Source of the DNA: Pseudanabaena sp. BC1403
GTDB taxonomy: Bacteria > Cyanobacteriota > Cyanobacteriia > Pseudanabaenales > Pseudanabaenaceae
Assembly (NCBI RefSeq): GCF_002914585.1
Contig: NZ_PDDM01000006.1
Coordinates: forward strand, 62,001-126,000
Direction: 5' to 3'
DNA: 64,000 bases
The translations under genes were made by a program, and so were the position numbers. The notes beneath the pieces were generated by a model. It ran no database searches, was not told where the DNA came from, and worked only from the letters and a program-made list of their open reading frames with translations. The stretch's first letter is position 1, and each line of letters opens with the position of its first letter. Of this stretch, positions 36,052-45,927 are shown piece after piece.

Positions 36052-36505
36052 AAGTTAAATCCTTTAGTTCTACCTTAAAAATCTCATCAACGGGTTTCGA
36101 TGCGATCGTCGATTCCCAAGAAATACCCTGCAAAAAGGTAGCCCCCACTGATGTCTCAACAACATCTACACCCCAATCACCAGTCTGCAAAGCGTCTGGT
36201 GAGTCACTGGTGGGAGGCGTGGTTTTGACACCGCCTAAGACTAAAATTTCTGGCAAAGATTGACGATCTAGCCCTTGACGGATACGTTGGTCGGCAAGAG
36301 CCTGAGCACAAAATTCGCCAATTTGCTTGGGCGAATTTTGGTCGTGATCGAACAAAATTTCGACAGTCCAATGGGGATGATTAACTAATCGCGTCTGGCA
36401 AGATGGGCGATCGCCTAAACCAAGCCGAAATACTTCAGCAAACTCTTCACGGCTAAGGGCTGGTGCTATGTTGGTTGAAACATCAAAGTTGTGGGAGAGC
36501 AGCAT
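36044..36505 (-). CDS. hypothetical protein coupled to the HEAT gene
   Basis: A soluble protein of 153 residues from the preferred ATG (a TTG at 36541 would add 12). Visible segments are EEFAEVFRLGLGDRPSC, HPHWTVEILFDHDQN and WGVDVVETSVGATFLQGISWE. I do not recognise the family. Its 8-nt overlap with the HEAT gene suggests a functional pair. Confidence 0.65.
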   Translation of the reverse strand: MLLSHNFDVSTNIAPALSREEFAEVFRLGLGDRPSCQTRLVNHPHWTVEILFDHDQNSPKQIGEFCAQALADQRIRQGLDRQSLPEILVLGGVKTTPPTSDSPDALQTGDWGVDVVETSVGATFLQGISWESTIASKPVDEIFKVELKDLTYG

Positions 36506-36562
36506 TCGCCCTTTAGCTGAATTACTCAAGATAGTCCTCAAGGTTTTTAGTGTAGCTATTGC

Positions 36563-36660
36563 CTATTTTACTTCCTTCCCAGTCAAGAAATAGCAGTGCG
36601 TGGCAAAGCCCCGCACTGCTATTTCTTGGTTTTGTATGTCTATTTCGGGAGTAGGGCAGA
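36563..36660. repeat. family C element, copy
   Basis: CTTCCTTCCCAGTCAAGAAA and TTTCTTGGTTTTGTATGTCTATTTCGGGAGTAGG surround the stem ATAGCAGTGCGTGGC-AAA-GCCCCGCACTGCTAT. Near-identical outer sequence with a changed stem is at 48541-48641. Confidence 0.75.
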
Positions 36661-36663
36661 ATC

Positions 36664-36716
36664 AAAACCAAAAGAATAGTTGTGGCGCTTTGCGCCACAA
36701 CTATTCTTTTGGTTTT
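36664..36716 (-). terminator. cobL terminator
   Basis: A perfect 25-bp stem (AAAACCAAAAGAATAGTTGT... with loop TTT) ending in a T run, 13 bp downstream of the cobL stop codon. Confidence 0.8.
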
Positions 36717-36728
36717 AAAGAGTAATAG

Positions 36729-37940
36729 TCAAGGCTTAATTGTCTTCCATTGGGTTACAGGTCTCATTGGTTTCCAGCCAAGAAAAGAGCCGATCGCTTC
36801 AGCACGACTAATCGAAATTTGGGTCAGCATCCCACCATATTTTTGTTGCCATTGAAATAATTTTTGTTCGCCCTCAAGGGTGACTACGTTAGCAACTAAG
36901 CGACCCTGCGATCGCAACTTTTCCCAGCAAGTCTCGAACAAATCGGGAACAGTCGCACCACCACCGATAAAGATTGCGTCAGGAGTGGGTAAACCTTGCA
37001 GCACTTCAGGAGCATTCCCTTCGATAATTTTGAGATTGGGAGTACCAAGAGCGATCGCGTTTTCAGCAATGAAATGGGTACGAGATTTTTCGATCGCGAT
37101 CGCTTGGCAACGGGGATGACTTCGCATCCATTCAATCCCAATGGAACCACAACCAGCCCCCACATCCCAAAGCAATTCTCCAGCATTTGGGGCAAGAGTG
37201 GATAGCGTAATCGCTCTAACTTCCCGCTTAGTTAACTGTCCATCATGACAAAAAGCATCATCGGAAAGCCCTACCATCCGCGATAAAATTCTGGCTTCAG
37301 GATTGGGAATACATTCCACTGCGATCGCATTAAGATCGACAAATTCAGGAAAGCTTTGATATTGATTAGCAATCGTAGAAATAATTCGCTCTTTAGTTCC
37401 GTTTAGATGTTCTAAGACATTAATTTTGCTATTCCCGAAATGGCGATAGCAGAGCATATTTGCCACAATCTGCGGCGTTTCTTTTCCCGAACTCAGAATC
37501 AGCAGTTTAGCATTTGGATAAATATAAGACTGTAAAAGTGAAGCAGGACGACCGCACAGACTCAAGGTTTCTACTTCATTCAATGACCATCCTAATCGCG
37601 CACAAATCAAACTAAAAGTGGAAGGTGATGGAATAATCGAAATTTCTTCTATGGGAATTCTTTTTAATAAAGTAGTACCAATTCCAAACCAGAGCGGATC
37701 GCCACTGGCTAAGACACATACTAATTTGCCGCGATAATTGATGGTTTTCTGAATTGTTTCTTCGATCGGAGATGTCCAAACTAATCGCGATCGCTGATCT
37801 TCGGGAAGCATCGCTAAATGGCGATCGCCACCGACTAAAATTTCGGCGCTATCAATTAGCGATCGGGTGGCTGAGCTAAGTCCTGACAGTCCATCTTCAC
37901 CAATACCAATTAATTTGAGCCATTTTTTATTACAAGTCAT
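36729..37940 (-). CDS. cobL: precorrin-6Y C5,15-methyltransferase (decarboxylating), CbiE-CbiT fusion
   Basis: A corrin-ring methylase of 403 residues made of two parts. The N-terminal CbiE tetrapyrrole methylase has IGIGEDGLSGLS and VLASGDPLWFGIGT (about 1-200). The C-terminal CbiT Rossmann methyltransferase/decarboxylase has ELLWDVGAGCGSIGIEW and DAIFIGGGATVPDL (about 215-400). It is transcribed away from the riboswitch-led hupE-cobW-cobG set. Confidence 0.92.
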   Translation of the reverse strand: MTCNKKWLKLIGIGEDGLSGLSSATRSLIDSAEILVGGDRHLAMLPEDQRSRLVWTSPIEETIQKTINYRGKLVCVLASGDPLWFGIGTTLLKRIPIEEISIIPSPSTFSLICARLGWSLNEVETLSLCGRPASLLQSYIYPNAKLLILSSGKETPQIVANMLCYRHFGNSKINVLEHLNGTKERIISTIANQYQSFPEFVDLNAIAVECIPNPEARILSRMVGLSDDAFCHDGQLTKREVRAITLSTLAPNAGELLWDVGAGCGSIGIEWMRSHPRCQAIAIEKSRTHFIAENAIALGTPNLKIIEGNAPEVLQGLPTPDAIFIGGGATVPDLFETCWEKLRSQGRLVANVVTLEGEQKLFQWQQKYGGMLTQISISRAEAIGSFLGWKPMRPVTQWKTIKP

Positions 37941-38218
37941 TGAGTTTGAATTAATTGAAGGAAGATAATTGATATTTTTTTTGCAGAATCATAAATGTAA
38001 GGATAGACAGCAATGCGACTTCATTAATACTACTAAATCATGGGTTTCCATAAAAAAAAGTACCGTAGCCGCACCCACAAATTGCAGAAGGTTTCCATAA
38101 AAAAATCTCAAATATCTAGATCAAAAACAACAACAAAACATTCCTCATCCTGCGAAGCTTTGTAAATCTATGAGTATTTGTAAACAAAAAACTACGAATT
38201 ATTGTAGAGTCAGAAAGC

Positions 38219-38388
38219 TGTTCTAGTTTTAACGGGGATCAGCCGTTAAAAAAGTGAAATTAAGTAGATAATTTGTATTTGCTTAGTTTTAAAAATGGGG
38301 AAAGTTTGGTGAAAGTCCAACGCTGTACCGCAACTGTAAAAGTAGTCAAATTCTAAGCTGCTTAAAGTCAGGATGCCCGCTAGAACTA
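38219..38388 (+). promoter_or_regulatory. cobalamin (AdoCbl) riboswitch
   Basis: The conserved core reads GGGGAAAGTTTGGTGAAAGT, then CCAACGCTGTACCGCAACTG, and ends in the B12 box AAAGTCAGGATGCCCGC (about 38366-38382). Left and right limits are estimated. It lies just upstream of hupE, so it should repress the hupE-cobW-cobG unit when cobalamin is abundant. Confidence 0.9.
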
Positions 38389-38420
38389 GTTGCATTGTCT
38401 ATATCTGCGAGTTACAGAAT

Positions 38421-39095
38421 ATGAATTTATCGAAGCTTTTTGCATCAATCCAGTCTAAGGCGATCGCAATCTCGATCGGTTTTAGTCTCTTGGTTGTGGC
38501 TAGTCCCGCCTCAGCACACCACGCCATGGACGGCAAAATGCCCAGCACCTTTTTTGAAGGTTTGCTATCGGGCTTAGCCCACCCCGTGATTGGATTTGAT
38601 CACCTTGCATTTATTGTTGCAGTTGGCTTATTTGCTGCACTTAAGCCCCAAGGTATTCTGATTCCAATTTCCTTCGTTTTATCGGCAATGCTCGGTACAG
38701 GAATTCATTTATTAGGTGTAACCTTACCAGTAGTGGAATTGGTCGTATCTGCATCAATTTTGTTGTTTGGGGTTTTGATGGCACTCAAGAATAGCCCTAA
38801 CGTTTTGATGATGGTTGCGCTCTCCATAGTCGCAGGTTTATTTCACGGCTACGCATACGGCGAAGCGATTTTTGGCGCTCAAACCACAGCTTTAGTAGCT
38901 TATCTGTGTGGATTTACTGTAATTCAGTTAGTCATTTCAGGCGCAGCATTTTTTGTTGGTCAAAAAGTCCTGAAGGGCGATTTTGCTCAGGTTGCTCCTA
39001 ACTTGAGATCGGCTGGATTGGTAATTTGTGGAATTGGTGGAGCATTCCTAGCTTCCAATATTTCATCTCTTATTCTTCCAGCCCCTAAGGGTTAG
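38421..39095 (+). CDS. hupE: HupE/UreJ-family metal transporter, probably cobalt
   Basis: A 224-residue membrane protein with a signal-like N-terminus (VVASPASAHH) and about six to seven TM helices. The family metal motif HPVIGFDHLAF starts at residue 54, and HGYAYGEAI is the second conserved block. HupE proteins carry Ni or Co. The B12 riboswitch and cob gene neighbours point to cobalt import. The ATG at 38421 is chosen because the upstream frame overlaps the riboswitch. Confidence 0.88.
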   Translation: MNLSKLFASIQSKAIAISIGFSLLVVASPASAHHAMDGKMPSTFFEGLLSGLAHPVIGFDHLAFIVAVGLFAALKPQGILIPISFVLSAMLGTGIHLLGVTLPVVELVVSASILLFGVLMALKNSPNVLMMVALSIVAGLFHGYAYGEAIFGAQTTALVAYLCGFTVIQLVISGAAFFVGQKVLKGDFAQVAPNLRSAGLVICGIGGAFLASNISSLILPAPKG

Positions 39096-39111
39096 AGAAG
39101 TTTTTCCTTGA

Positions 39112-39149
39112 CAAAAGTAGGGGCAATTCATGAATTGCCCCTACTTTTG
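39112..39149. repeat. perfect 38-bp palindrome between hupE and cobW
   Basis: CAAAAGTAGGGGCAATTCA and its exact reverse complement, with no loop. This GGGGCAATTCATGAATTGCCCC palindrome is of a type I recognise as dispersed in cyanobacterial genomes. Confidence 0.85.
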
Positions 39150-39197
39150 ATTCCCTACTTACAAAAGAGGGAGCTTTTAAATTTTTTAGAGAAAATT

Positions 39198-40238
39198 ATG
39201 GCAGCAAAAATACCTGTAACTGTGATTACTGGATTCTTGGGCAGTGGTAAAACTACCCTCATAAGAGAACTGTTACAAAATAATCAAGGACGGCGCATTG
39301 CTGTACTTGTAAATGAATTTGGCGAGATTGGCATTGATGGCGATTTACTTCGTTCTTGTCGTGTGTGCGATGAAGATGGCAAGGAAATCACCCCAAATAT
39401 TGTGGAATTGACCAACGGCTGTCTTTGCTGCACCGTGCAGGAGGAGTTTCTGCCAACCATGCAAGAATTATTGAAAAGACGCGATCGCATTGATTGCATC
39501 CTCATCGAAACCTCTGGTTTGGCTTTACCCAAGCCCTTAATTCAAGCCTTCCGTTGGCAAGAAATTCGCAATGGAGCAACTGTTGATGGCGTAATCGCAG
39601 TCGTAGATTGCGAAGCAGTAGCTAGTGGAAGATTAGTAACTGATATTGATGCGTTAAATTCTCAGCGTCTGGAAGATCCTAATCTCGATCATGAGACTCC
39701 GATTGAAGAACTATTTGAAGATCAGTTAGCCTGTGCGGATTTAGTTTTATTAACTAAAACAGATTTGGTCGATGCTGAAGCCCAGAACAAAGTACATTCA
39801 TGGCTCAAACAAGAATTGCGTGATGGGGTTAAGGTTATTGCTTGTGATGAAGGCAAAGTTAGCTCTGAAATTCTGTTGGGTTTCAATGCGGCTGTTGAAG
39901 ATGATCTTGATGCGCGTCCTAGTCATCACGATACTGAAGAAGAGCATGAGCATGATGATGATATTAATTCAATTAATATTGTTACAGATCAAGCTTTTGA
40001 GCCAACTCAGTTACTCGCCTCTCTCAAACAAGTGATCGCCGATCAAGAAATCTATCGCATCAAGGGTTTTGTAAACGTGCCGAATAAACCGATGCGCATG
40101 GTCTTACAAGGCGTAGGCGATCGCCTTGAAACTTCCTACGATCGCCTATGGACAAGTGATGAAACTCGCCAAACCCGCTTAGTATTCATCGGTCAAGCCT
40201 TAGAGCGATCGCAAATTGAAGCGGCGCTAAGTTTATAG
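39198..40238 (+). CDS. cobW: CobW-family GTPase (COG0523)
   Basis: A 346-residue G3E GTPase metallochaperone. Walker A GFLGSGKTT is at residues 12-20, followed by EFGEIGIDGDLL, the metal-binding GCLCC, and the guanine motif LLTKTDL. A His/Asp/Glu-rich stretch (HHDTEEEHEHDDD, about 243-255) likely binds metal, and the C-terminal CobW_C domain follows. Its place between hupE and cobG under a B12 riboswitch supports a cobalt-delivery role. Start is the ATG at 39198; the upstream open frame is repeat sequence. Confidence 0.9.
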   Translation: MAAKIPVTVITGFLGSGKTTLIRELLQNNQGRRIAVLVNEFGEIGIDGDLLRSCRVCDEDGKEITPNIVELTNGCLCCTVQEEFLPTMQELLKRRDRIDCILIETSGLALPKPLIQAFRWQEIRNGATVDGVIAVVDCEAVASGRLVTDIDALNSQRLEDPNLDHETPIEELFEDQLACADLVLLTKTDLVDAEAQNKVHSWLKQELRDGVKVIACDEGKVSSEILLGFNAAVEDDLDARPSHHDTEEEHEHDDDINSINIVTDQAFEPTQLLASLKQVIADQEIYRIKGFVNVPNKPMRMVLQGVGDRLETSYDRLWTSDETRQTRLVFIGQALERSQIEAALSL

Positions 40239-40240
40239 AC

Positions 40241-40271
40241 ATTGTGAAGGCGCGTTGCGCCTTCACAATGT
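40241..40271 (+). promoter_or_regulatory. hairpin between cobW and cobG
   Basis: CATTGTGAAGGCGCG-TTG-CGCCTTCACAATG, immediately after the cobW stop. It overlaps the likely start region of cobG, so it may limit cobG translation or end part of the transcripts. A T-rich tract follows. Confidence 0.6.
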
Positions 40272-41727
40272 GATTATTTTTTTGGAATTTTCTCAATTGC
40301 AATCTACTACAGCTATTTGTCCCAGTCTCTTTAATGCTGCCACTGCCCAAGATGGCATTCTTTCGCGTATCCGTTTACCTGCGGGGCTGATTAGCTCTAC
40401 ACAATGCGAGGCACTTGTACAAGTTGTTAATCAATTTGGTAATGGCGAAATCCAAATTACTAACCGTGCGAATCTGCAAATCCGCACCAGTCACGCCCTG
40501 AGTTTGGAAATTCTCCAAGATCTGCAAGACTATGGGCTTGCATCCAGTGAGTCCAGCACTGACGGCTTGAGGAATATAATGGCTAGCCCTACCGCAGGCA
40601 TTGATCCTCTTGCCAAAATCAATACAATTCCCTTTGTCAAACAATGGAATCTTTATTTAGTAAAGCATCCAGAATTAGGAATCCTATCTAATAAATTTAG
40701 TATCTGCTTTGATGGTGGCGAAACGATTAGCGTAGGCGATCGCCCTAATGATATCTGTTTTAAAGCCGTAGAAATTAATGGCGAGATTTACTTTAGCCTG
40801 CATTTAGGAATAGGCGATCGCGGTGATTCTCCATCGGCAGTAGGTAGATTAATTCACTCTAAACAGACTTTAGAGGTTCTTACCGCATTAACCGAAGTTT
40901 ATCGCGTCTATACGGAACAAAAATTAAATCAAACCCATTCTTGCGCTCGTCCTCCTCGATCAAGAGAAATGATCGGGGCTTGGGGTGTAGAAAATTATTT
41001 GCAGCTTGTTGAAGAGAATTTGGGCTATTCATTAAAGCCTTTACCTCTATGCTCTCTCCCGCAAGAACGGAGTACAAGATTCGAGTATAAACATTTGGGT
41101 ATTCATGCTCAAAGCCAATCAGGACTCGCTTATATTGGTGTGGCGATTCCATTGGGAAGATTAACTGCAATTCAATTTCAAGGATTAGGAGATTTGGCGA
41201 GACAATATGGTGGCGGCGCTCTGCGGTTAACTCCTTGGCAAAACATTCTGATTACAGATATTGCGGAGGCTCAAGTTGAACAGCTAACGCGAGAAATTAA
41301 TGGCTTGGGCTTATCTATTTCTGCCAATCATCCCTATGCTGCGATCGCAGCTTGTTCTGGTTACATGGGCTGTAAAGCAGCTCATACGAATACACAAGTG
41401 GATGCTAAACAAGTTGCCGTTTATTTGGAAAGCTGCATCCAACTTGATCACCCAATTAATATCCATTTTTCAGGATGTGATAAGTCTTGTGCTCAGCACC
41501 ATCCAAGTGATATTGCTTTGGTGGGAATTCAAGGAAAAGAAAAAAAGTGTCCCGAAGCTTACAGAGTTTATGTTGGCGATGGAAATACTAATTTTGGCAA
41601 AGAACTATATACAGAATACTCTGCCCAAGATATCCCCAATCTAATCGCACAATTATTAAAGACCTATCAAAATAATCGTCGCGATCATACACAGACCTTT
41701 CGAGAATTTGTCAATCAACAATCATAA
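40270..41727 (+). CDS. cobG: precorrin-3B synthase CobG
   Basis: An oxygen-dependent enzyme of aerobic corrin synthesis, related to sulfite/nitrite reductases. Two ferredoxin-like halves are visible, with the siroheme/4Fe-4S cysteine sets CSGYMGC and SGCDKSC near the C-terminus. There is no ATG at the N-terminus: candidates are TTG 40255, GTG 40270 and TTG 40282, all in or next to a hairpin. I choose GTG 40270 without strong evidence. Last gene of the riboswitch-led unit. Confidence 0.85.
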   Translation: MIIFLEFSQLQSTTAICPSLFNAATAQDGILSRIRLPAGLISSTQCEALVQVVNQFGNGEIQITNRANLQIRTSHALSLEILQDLQDYGLASSESSTDGLRNIMASPTAGIDPLAKINTIPFVKQWNLYLVKHPELGILSNKFSICFDGGETISVGDRPNDICFKAVEINGEIYFSLHLGIGDRGDSPSAVGRLIHSKQTLEVLTALTEVYRVYTEQKLNQTHSCARPPRSREMIGAWGVENYLQLVEENLGYSLKPLPLCSLPQERSTRFEYKHLGIHAQSQSGLAYIGVAIPLGRLTAIQFQGLGDLARQYGGGALRLTPWQNILITDIAEAQVEQLTREINGLGLSISANHPYAAIAACSGYMGCKAAHTNTQVDAKQVAVYLESCIQLDHPINIHFSGCDKSCAQHHPSDIALVGIQGKEKKCPEAYRVYVGDGNTNFGKELYTEYSAQDIPNLIAQLLKTYQNNRRDHTQTFREFVNQQS

Positions 41728-41733
41728 AAAACA

Positions 41734-41860
41734 GCAATTCTCATTATAAAAATCGGTTGTTTGAAAGCCCGCCGTTGGCGGGCTTTCAAACAACCGATTT
41801 TAGTGTTTCCAGCGCCGAAGGCGCTGGAAACACCAAAATCGGTTGCATAATGAGAATTGC
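41734..41860. mobile_element. family B MITE-like element
   Basis: Inverted ends GCAATTCTCATTAT. First hairpin TTGTTTGAAAGCCCGCC-GTT-GGCGGGCTTTCAAACAA, second GTTTCCAGCGCC-GAA-GGCGCTGGAAAC. It is nearly identical to the copy at 48204 except at the hairpin tips. It sits 6 bp from the cobG stop. A target duplication is not clear because both flanks are A-rich. Confidence 0.8.
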
Positions 41861-41899
41861 AAACAAAAAAGGCGGCGCATTGCGCCGCCTTTTTTGTTT
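41861..41899. terminator. gyrB terminator
   Basis: AAACAAAAAAGGCGGCGCA / TGCGCCGCCTTTTTTGTTT, a perfect stem, 10 bp after the minus-strand gyrB stop codon. Confidence 0.85.
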
Positions 41900-41909
41900 G
41901 CATATCAAA

Positions 41910-43865
<1,956 letters not shown>

Positions 43866-44072
43866 TTATGTCGTTTGCAAGAGGTTTTTAAGAAAAGTCT
43901 TTGATATTAAGAAAAACTTTGTAGACGCTCTTGATAGTGTTTTTAGGATGTGTTTTGAGCAAAGACTCAAAAACACTCTGCCATTATAGCTTAAAAGCCT
44001 TACAGATATATCAAAACCATCTCAGATCAAGTTTTTACATGCCTTATGCAAATACAAAAAAGCAAAAAAAAT

Positions 44073-44112
44073 AAAAAAATAGAGGAGGTGCTTTGCGCCT
44101 CCTCTATTTTTT
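44073..44112 (-). terminator. terminator after the chimeric DUF4189 gene
   Basis: AAAAAAATAGAGGAGGTGC-TTT-GCGCCTCCTCTATTTTTTT, about 20 bp downstream of the minus-strand stop codon. Confidence 0.8.
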
Positions 44113-44131
44113 TGGAATTAAAGACTTTACT

Positions 44132-44446
44132 TTAGCGATCAGTACAAGCCCAAACAGCGAGCTCACAACTACCATTACCGCAACTTGCTAGAGCGTTGGC
44201 TTGAGCTAAGTCTTTGTCAACGTTCCAAGCCCAGCCTAAGTAGCCGCCGCCTTTGGCGACAGCGCCACAAGCATTTGCAAACCAAACTTGGACATCACAG
44301 CTACTACCGCAATTGGCAAGTGCTGCATTTTCTGCTTCTGCTATAGCTCCTAACGCTTCAAAAACGAGGTGATTTAATTCTTTTAACCTCGTTTTGCAGA
44401 TATACATCCTAGTTTGTTTATGAGCCACCGTTATTTTTGGAGGCAT
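44132..44446 (-). CDS. gyrB-DUF4189 chimeric gene
   Basis: A 104-residue product. Residues about 8-30 (KQTRMYICKTRLKELNHLVFE) match GyrB's [21 protein letters not shown] region in the same frame. From about residue 31 it matches the DUF4189 fold of the neighbour (CGSSCDVQVWFANACGAVAKGGGYLGWAW...CELAVWACTDR). The signal peptide and first DUF4189 part are lost. The likely history is that a gyrB fragment replaced the 5' end. Without a signal peptide it is probably a pseudogene or a relocated cytosolic protein. Confidence 0.75.
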   Translation of the reverse strand: MPPKITVAHKQTRMYICKTRLKELNHLVFEALGAIAEAENAALANCGSSCDVQVWFANACGAVAKGGGYLGWAWNVDKDLAQANALASCGNGSCELAVWACTDR

Positions 44447-44461
44447 GTCCTAGTCAAAAAA

Positions 44462-44818
44462 CTAATGATCAGTACAAGCCCACACTTGAATAGCGCAGCT
44501 ACTATCGCCACAGTAACCAAGGGCATTGTCTTTAGCAGTCGCTTCGTCACCAGCAGCAGCCCAGCCAAAATAGCCACCACCTTTCGCTACAGCAGCACAA
44601 CCATTGCTAAATGTAACTACTTCTGTACAACTGCCCTCACAGGCGGAAAGTGCATAAGCTTTTGCATCTTCTCCATTATCAAAGTTATAAGCCCAACCAT
44701 AAGCCCCACCAGGTCCAGTGGCGACAGCACCATATTTGCCCCCTGCGATCGCAGCTCCAGCACCAACACCTTCAATTAAAAGAAAAGCTGCTGCAATAAA
44801 TCCTAGATATTTTTTCAT
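44462..44818 (-). CDS. secreted DUF4189 protein
   Basis: A 118-residue intact member. Signal peptide about 1-25 (FIAAAFLLIEGVGAGAAIAGG), then the DUF4189 domain with GGAYGWAYNFDN, paired cysteines CEGSC and CGDSSC, CAAVAKGGGYFGWA and a terminal WACTDH. The domain is small, disulfide-rich and exported; its function is unknown. The downstream chimeric paralogue is 15 bp away on the same strand. Confidence 0.85.
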   Translation of the reverse strand: MKKYLGFIAAAFLLIEGVGAGAAIAGGKYGAVATGPGGAYGWAYNFDNGEDAKAYALSACEGSCTEVVTFSNGCAAVAKGGGYFGWAAAGDEATAKDNALGYCGDSSCAIQVWACTDH

Positions 44819-45336
44819 TTGTTCTCCAATTTGCGGGTAAGTTTTCTACCAATTTGATGCTTTCGTTTAAATAAGCCGACTATTCCCATGCCCTTGTAAA
44901 TTGTACCCATTAAAAAAAGATTTCTTTTCACTTTAAAAAATTTTTTCAAATGGTTACATTCGAGAAGCCCTGCAATGGATTTTGTGTTTTTACTTGTGAT
45001 GGATTGGACAGTAAATTACGGCAAAGTTTATTTTTTTATCGAAAATTGCTGTTATTACTATACTTTTGTCGTAATTTTCGAGGAAATTACGACAAAAATT
45101 TTTGAAAGTGTTGCAACACAACACTTTCAAAAATTTTTTTGGTTTGAGTTTGAGTTCAAAGCGCTGTAAAGAATCTGCGATTTAATAAAGTACCAAATAT
45201 AAAACCAGAATTCAGTGGGGCAGCGAATCCGCCCCACTGAATTCTGGAAAATCTAGATTGGCACTTTATTTTTTCGCAAGTCCCTAACATAGCAATTGCG
45301 ATATATCAGGATTTGAATTCTGGTAAGATTACCTAT
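44819..45336. other. repeat-rich gap before ruvC
   Basis: No gene is seen. The gap contains inverted repeats GTCGTAATTTTCGAGGAAATTACGAC (about 45068-45093), a family H copy (about 45095-45172: stem TTTTTGAAAGTGTTG and complement, then GTTCAAAGCGCTGTAA) and family G copy 2 (45178-45275: CGATTTAATAAAGTACCAA, stem CCAGAATTCAGTGGGGC with complement, GGCACTTTATTTT). The open frame at 44975 is made of these repeats. Confidence 0.65.
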
Positions 45337-45804
45337 ATGAAAATTTTAGGAATCGACCCAGGATTAGCAATAGTTGGATTTGGTTTAATTGAGGTTGAAA
45401 AACCTGCTTCACCAAAACTATTAGAATTTGGCACAATCGTCACCCCCAAACACACACCAATTGGCGATCGCCTTAAGACTATTTATGAAGATATGCATAC
45501 TCTAATCGAGCAGTTTCAACCACAAGTGGTGGGAATGGAGAAGCTATTTTTTTATCGGATGGGAAACTTAGTTAATGTGGCTCAGGCTAGGGGCGTGATT
45601 GTATTAGTTCTCAACCAACACAATATTGAACCGATTGAGTTTTCACCTCCGCAAATCAAGCAAGCGTTGACGGGGCACGGTAATGCAGATAAAAGCGATG
45701 TACAGGAAGCCGTGAAACGAGAACTCAGTCTCGATGCAATTCCGCGTCCTGATGACGCTGCGGATGCGATCGCAGCGGCGCTCACTTGTTGGCTAATTGC
45801 GTAA
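45337..45804 (+). CDS. ruvC: Holliday junction resolvase RuvC
   Basis: A dimeric endonuclease cutting Holliday junctions, 155 residues. Acidic catalytic residues are visible: D7 in LGIDPGL, E68 in VGMEKLFF and the aspartates of [13 protein letters not shown] near the C-terminus. The ATG at 45337 gives the standard MKILGIDPG opening. Monocistronic, with a family D hairpin as terminator. Confidence 0.95.
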   Translation: MKILGIDPGLAIVGFGLIEVEKPASPKLLEFGTIVTPKHTPIGDRLKTIYEDMHTLIEQFQPQVVGMEKLFFYRMGNLVNVAQARGVIVLVLNQHNIEPIEFSPPQIKQALTGHGNADKSDVQEAVKRELSLDAIPRPDDAADAIAAALTCWLIA

Positions 45805-45818
45805 TCAAGGAAAAAGGA

Positions 45819-45900
45819 AAAAACAAAGCTAAAACCTGTACCTCCTGATGCGCAGGAGGTACAGGTTTTAGCTTTGTTTTTTTAATTATGCCGAGGTACT
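45819..45900. repeat. family D element / ruvC terminator
   Basis: A perfect stem AAAACAAAGCTAAAACCTGT... with the tip CTCCTG-ATG-CGCAGGAG, then TTTTTTTAATTATGCCGAGGTACT as in the copies at 13586 and 48648. Confidence 0.75.
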
Positions 45901-45927
45901 AATGTTTAGAGAACTAAGAGCATAACC

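Noticed and set aside
39108-39197. N-terminal extension of CobW
   Set aside because: The extra 30 codons translate the 38-bp palindrome (VGAIHELPLL). The ATG at 39198 gives the standard CobW start.
44975-45169. 64-codon open frame upstream of ruvC
   Set aside because: Nearly all of it is inverted-repeat sequence of family H; the product is low complexity (F/Y/T).
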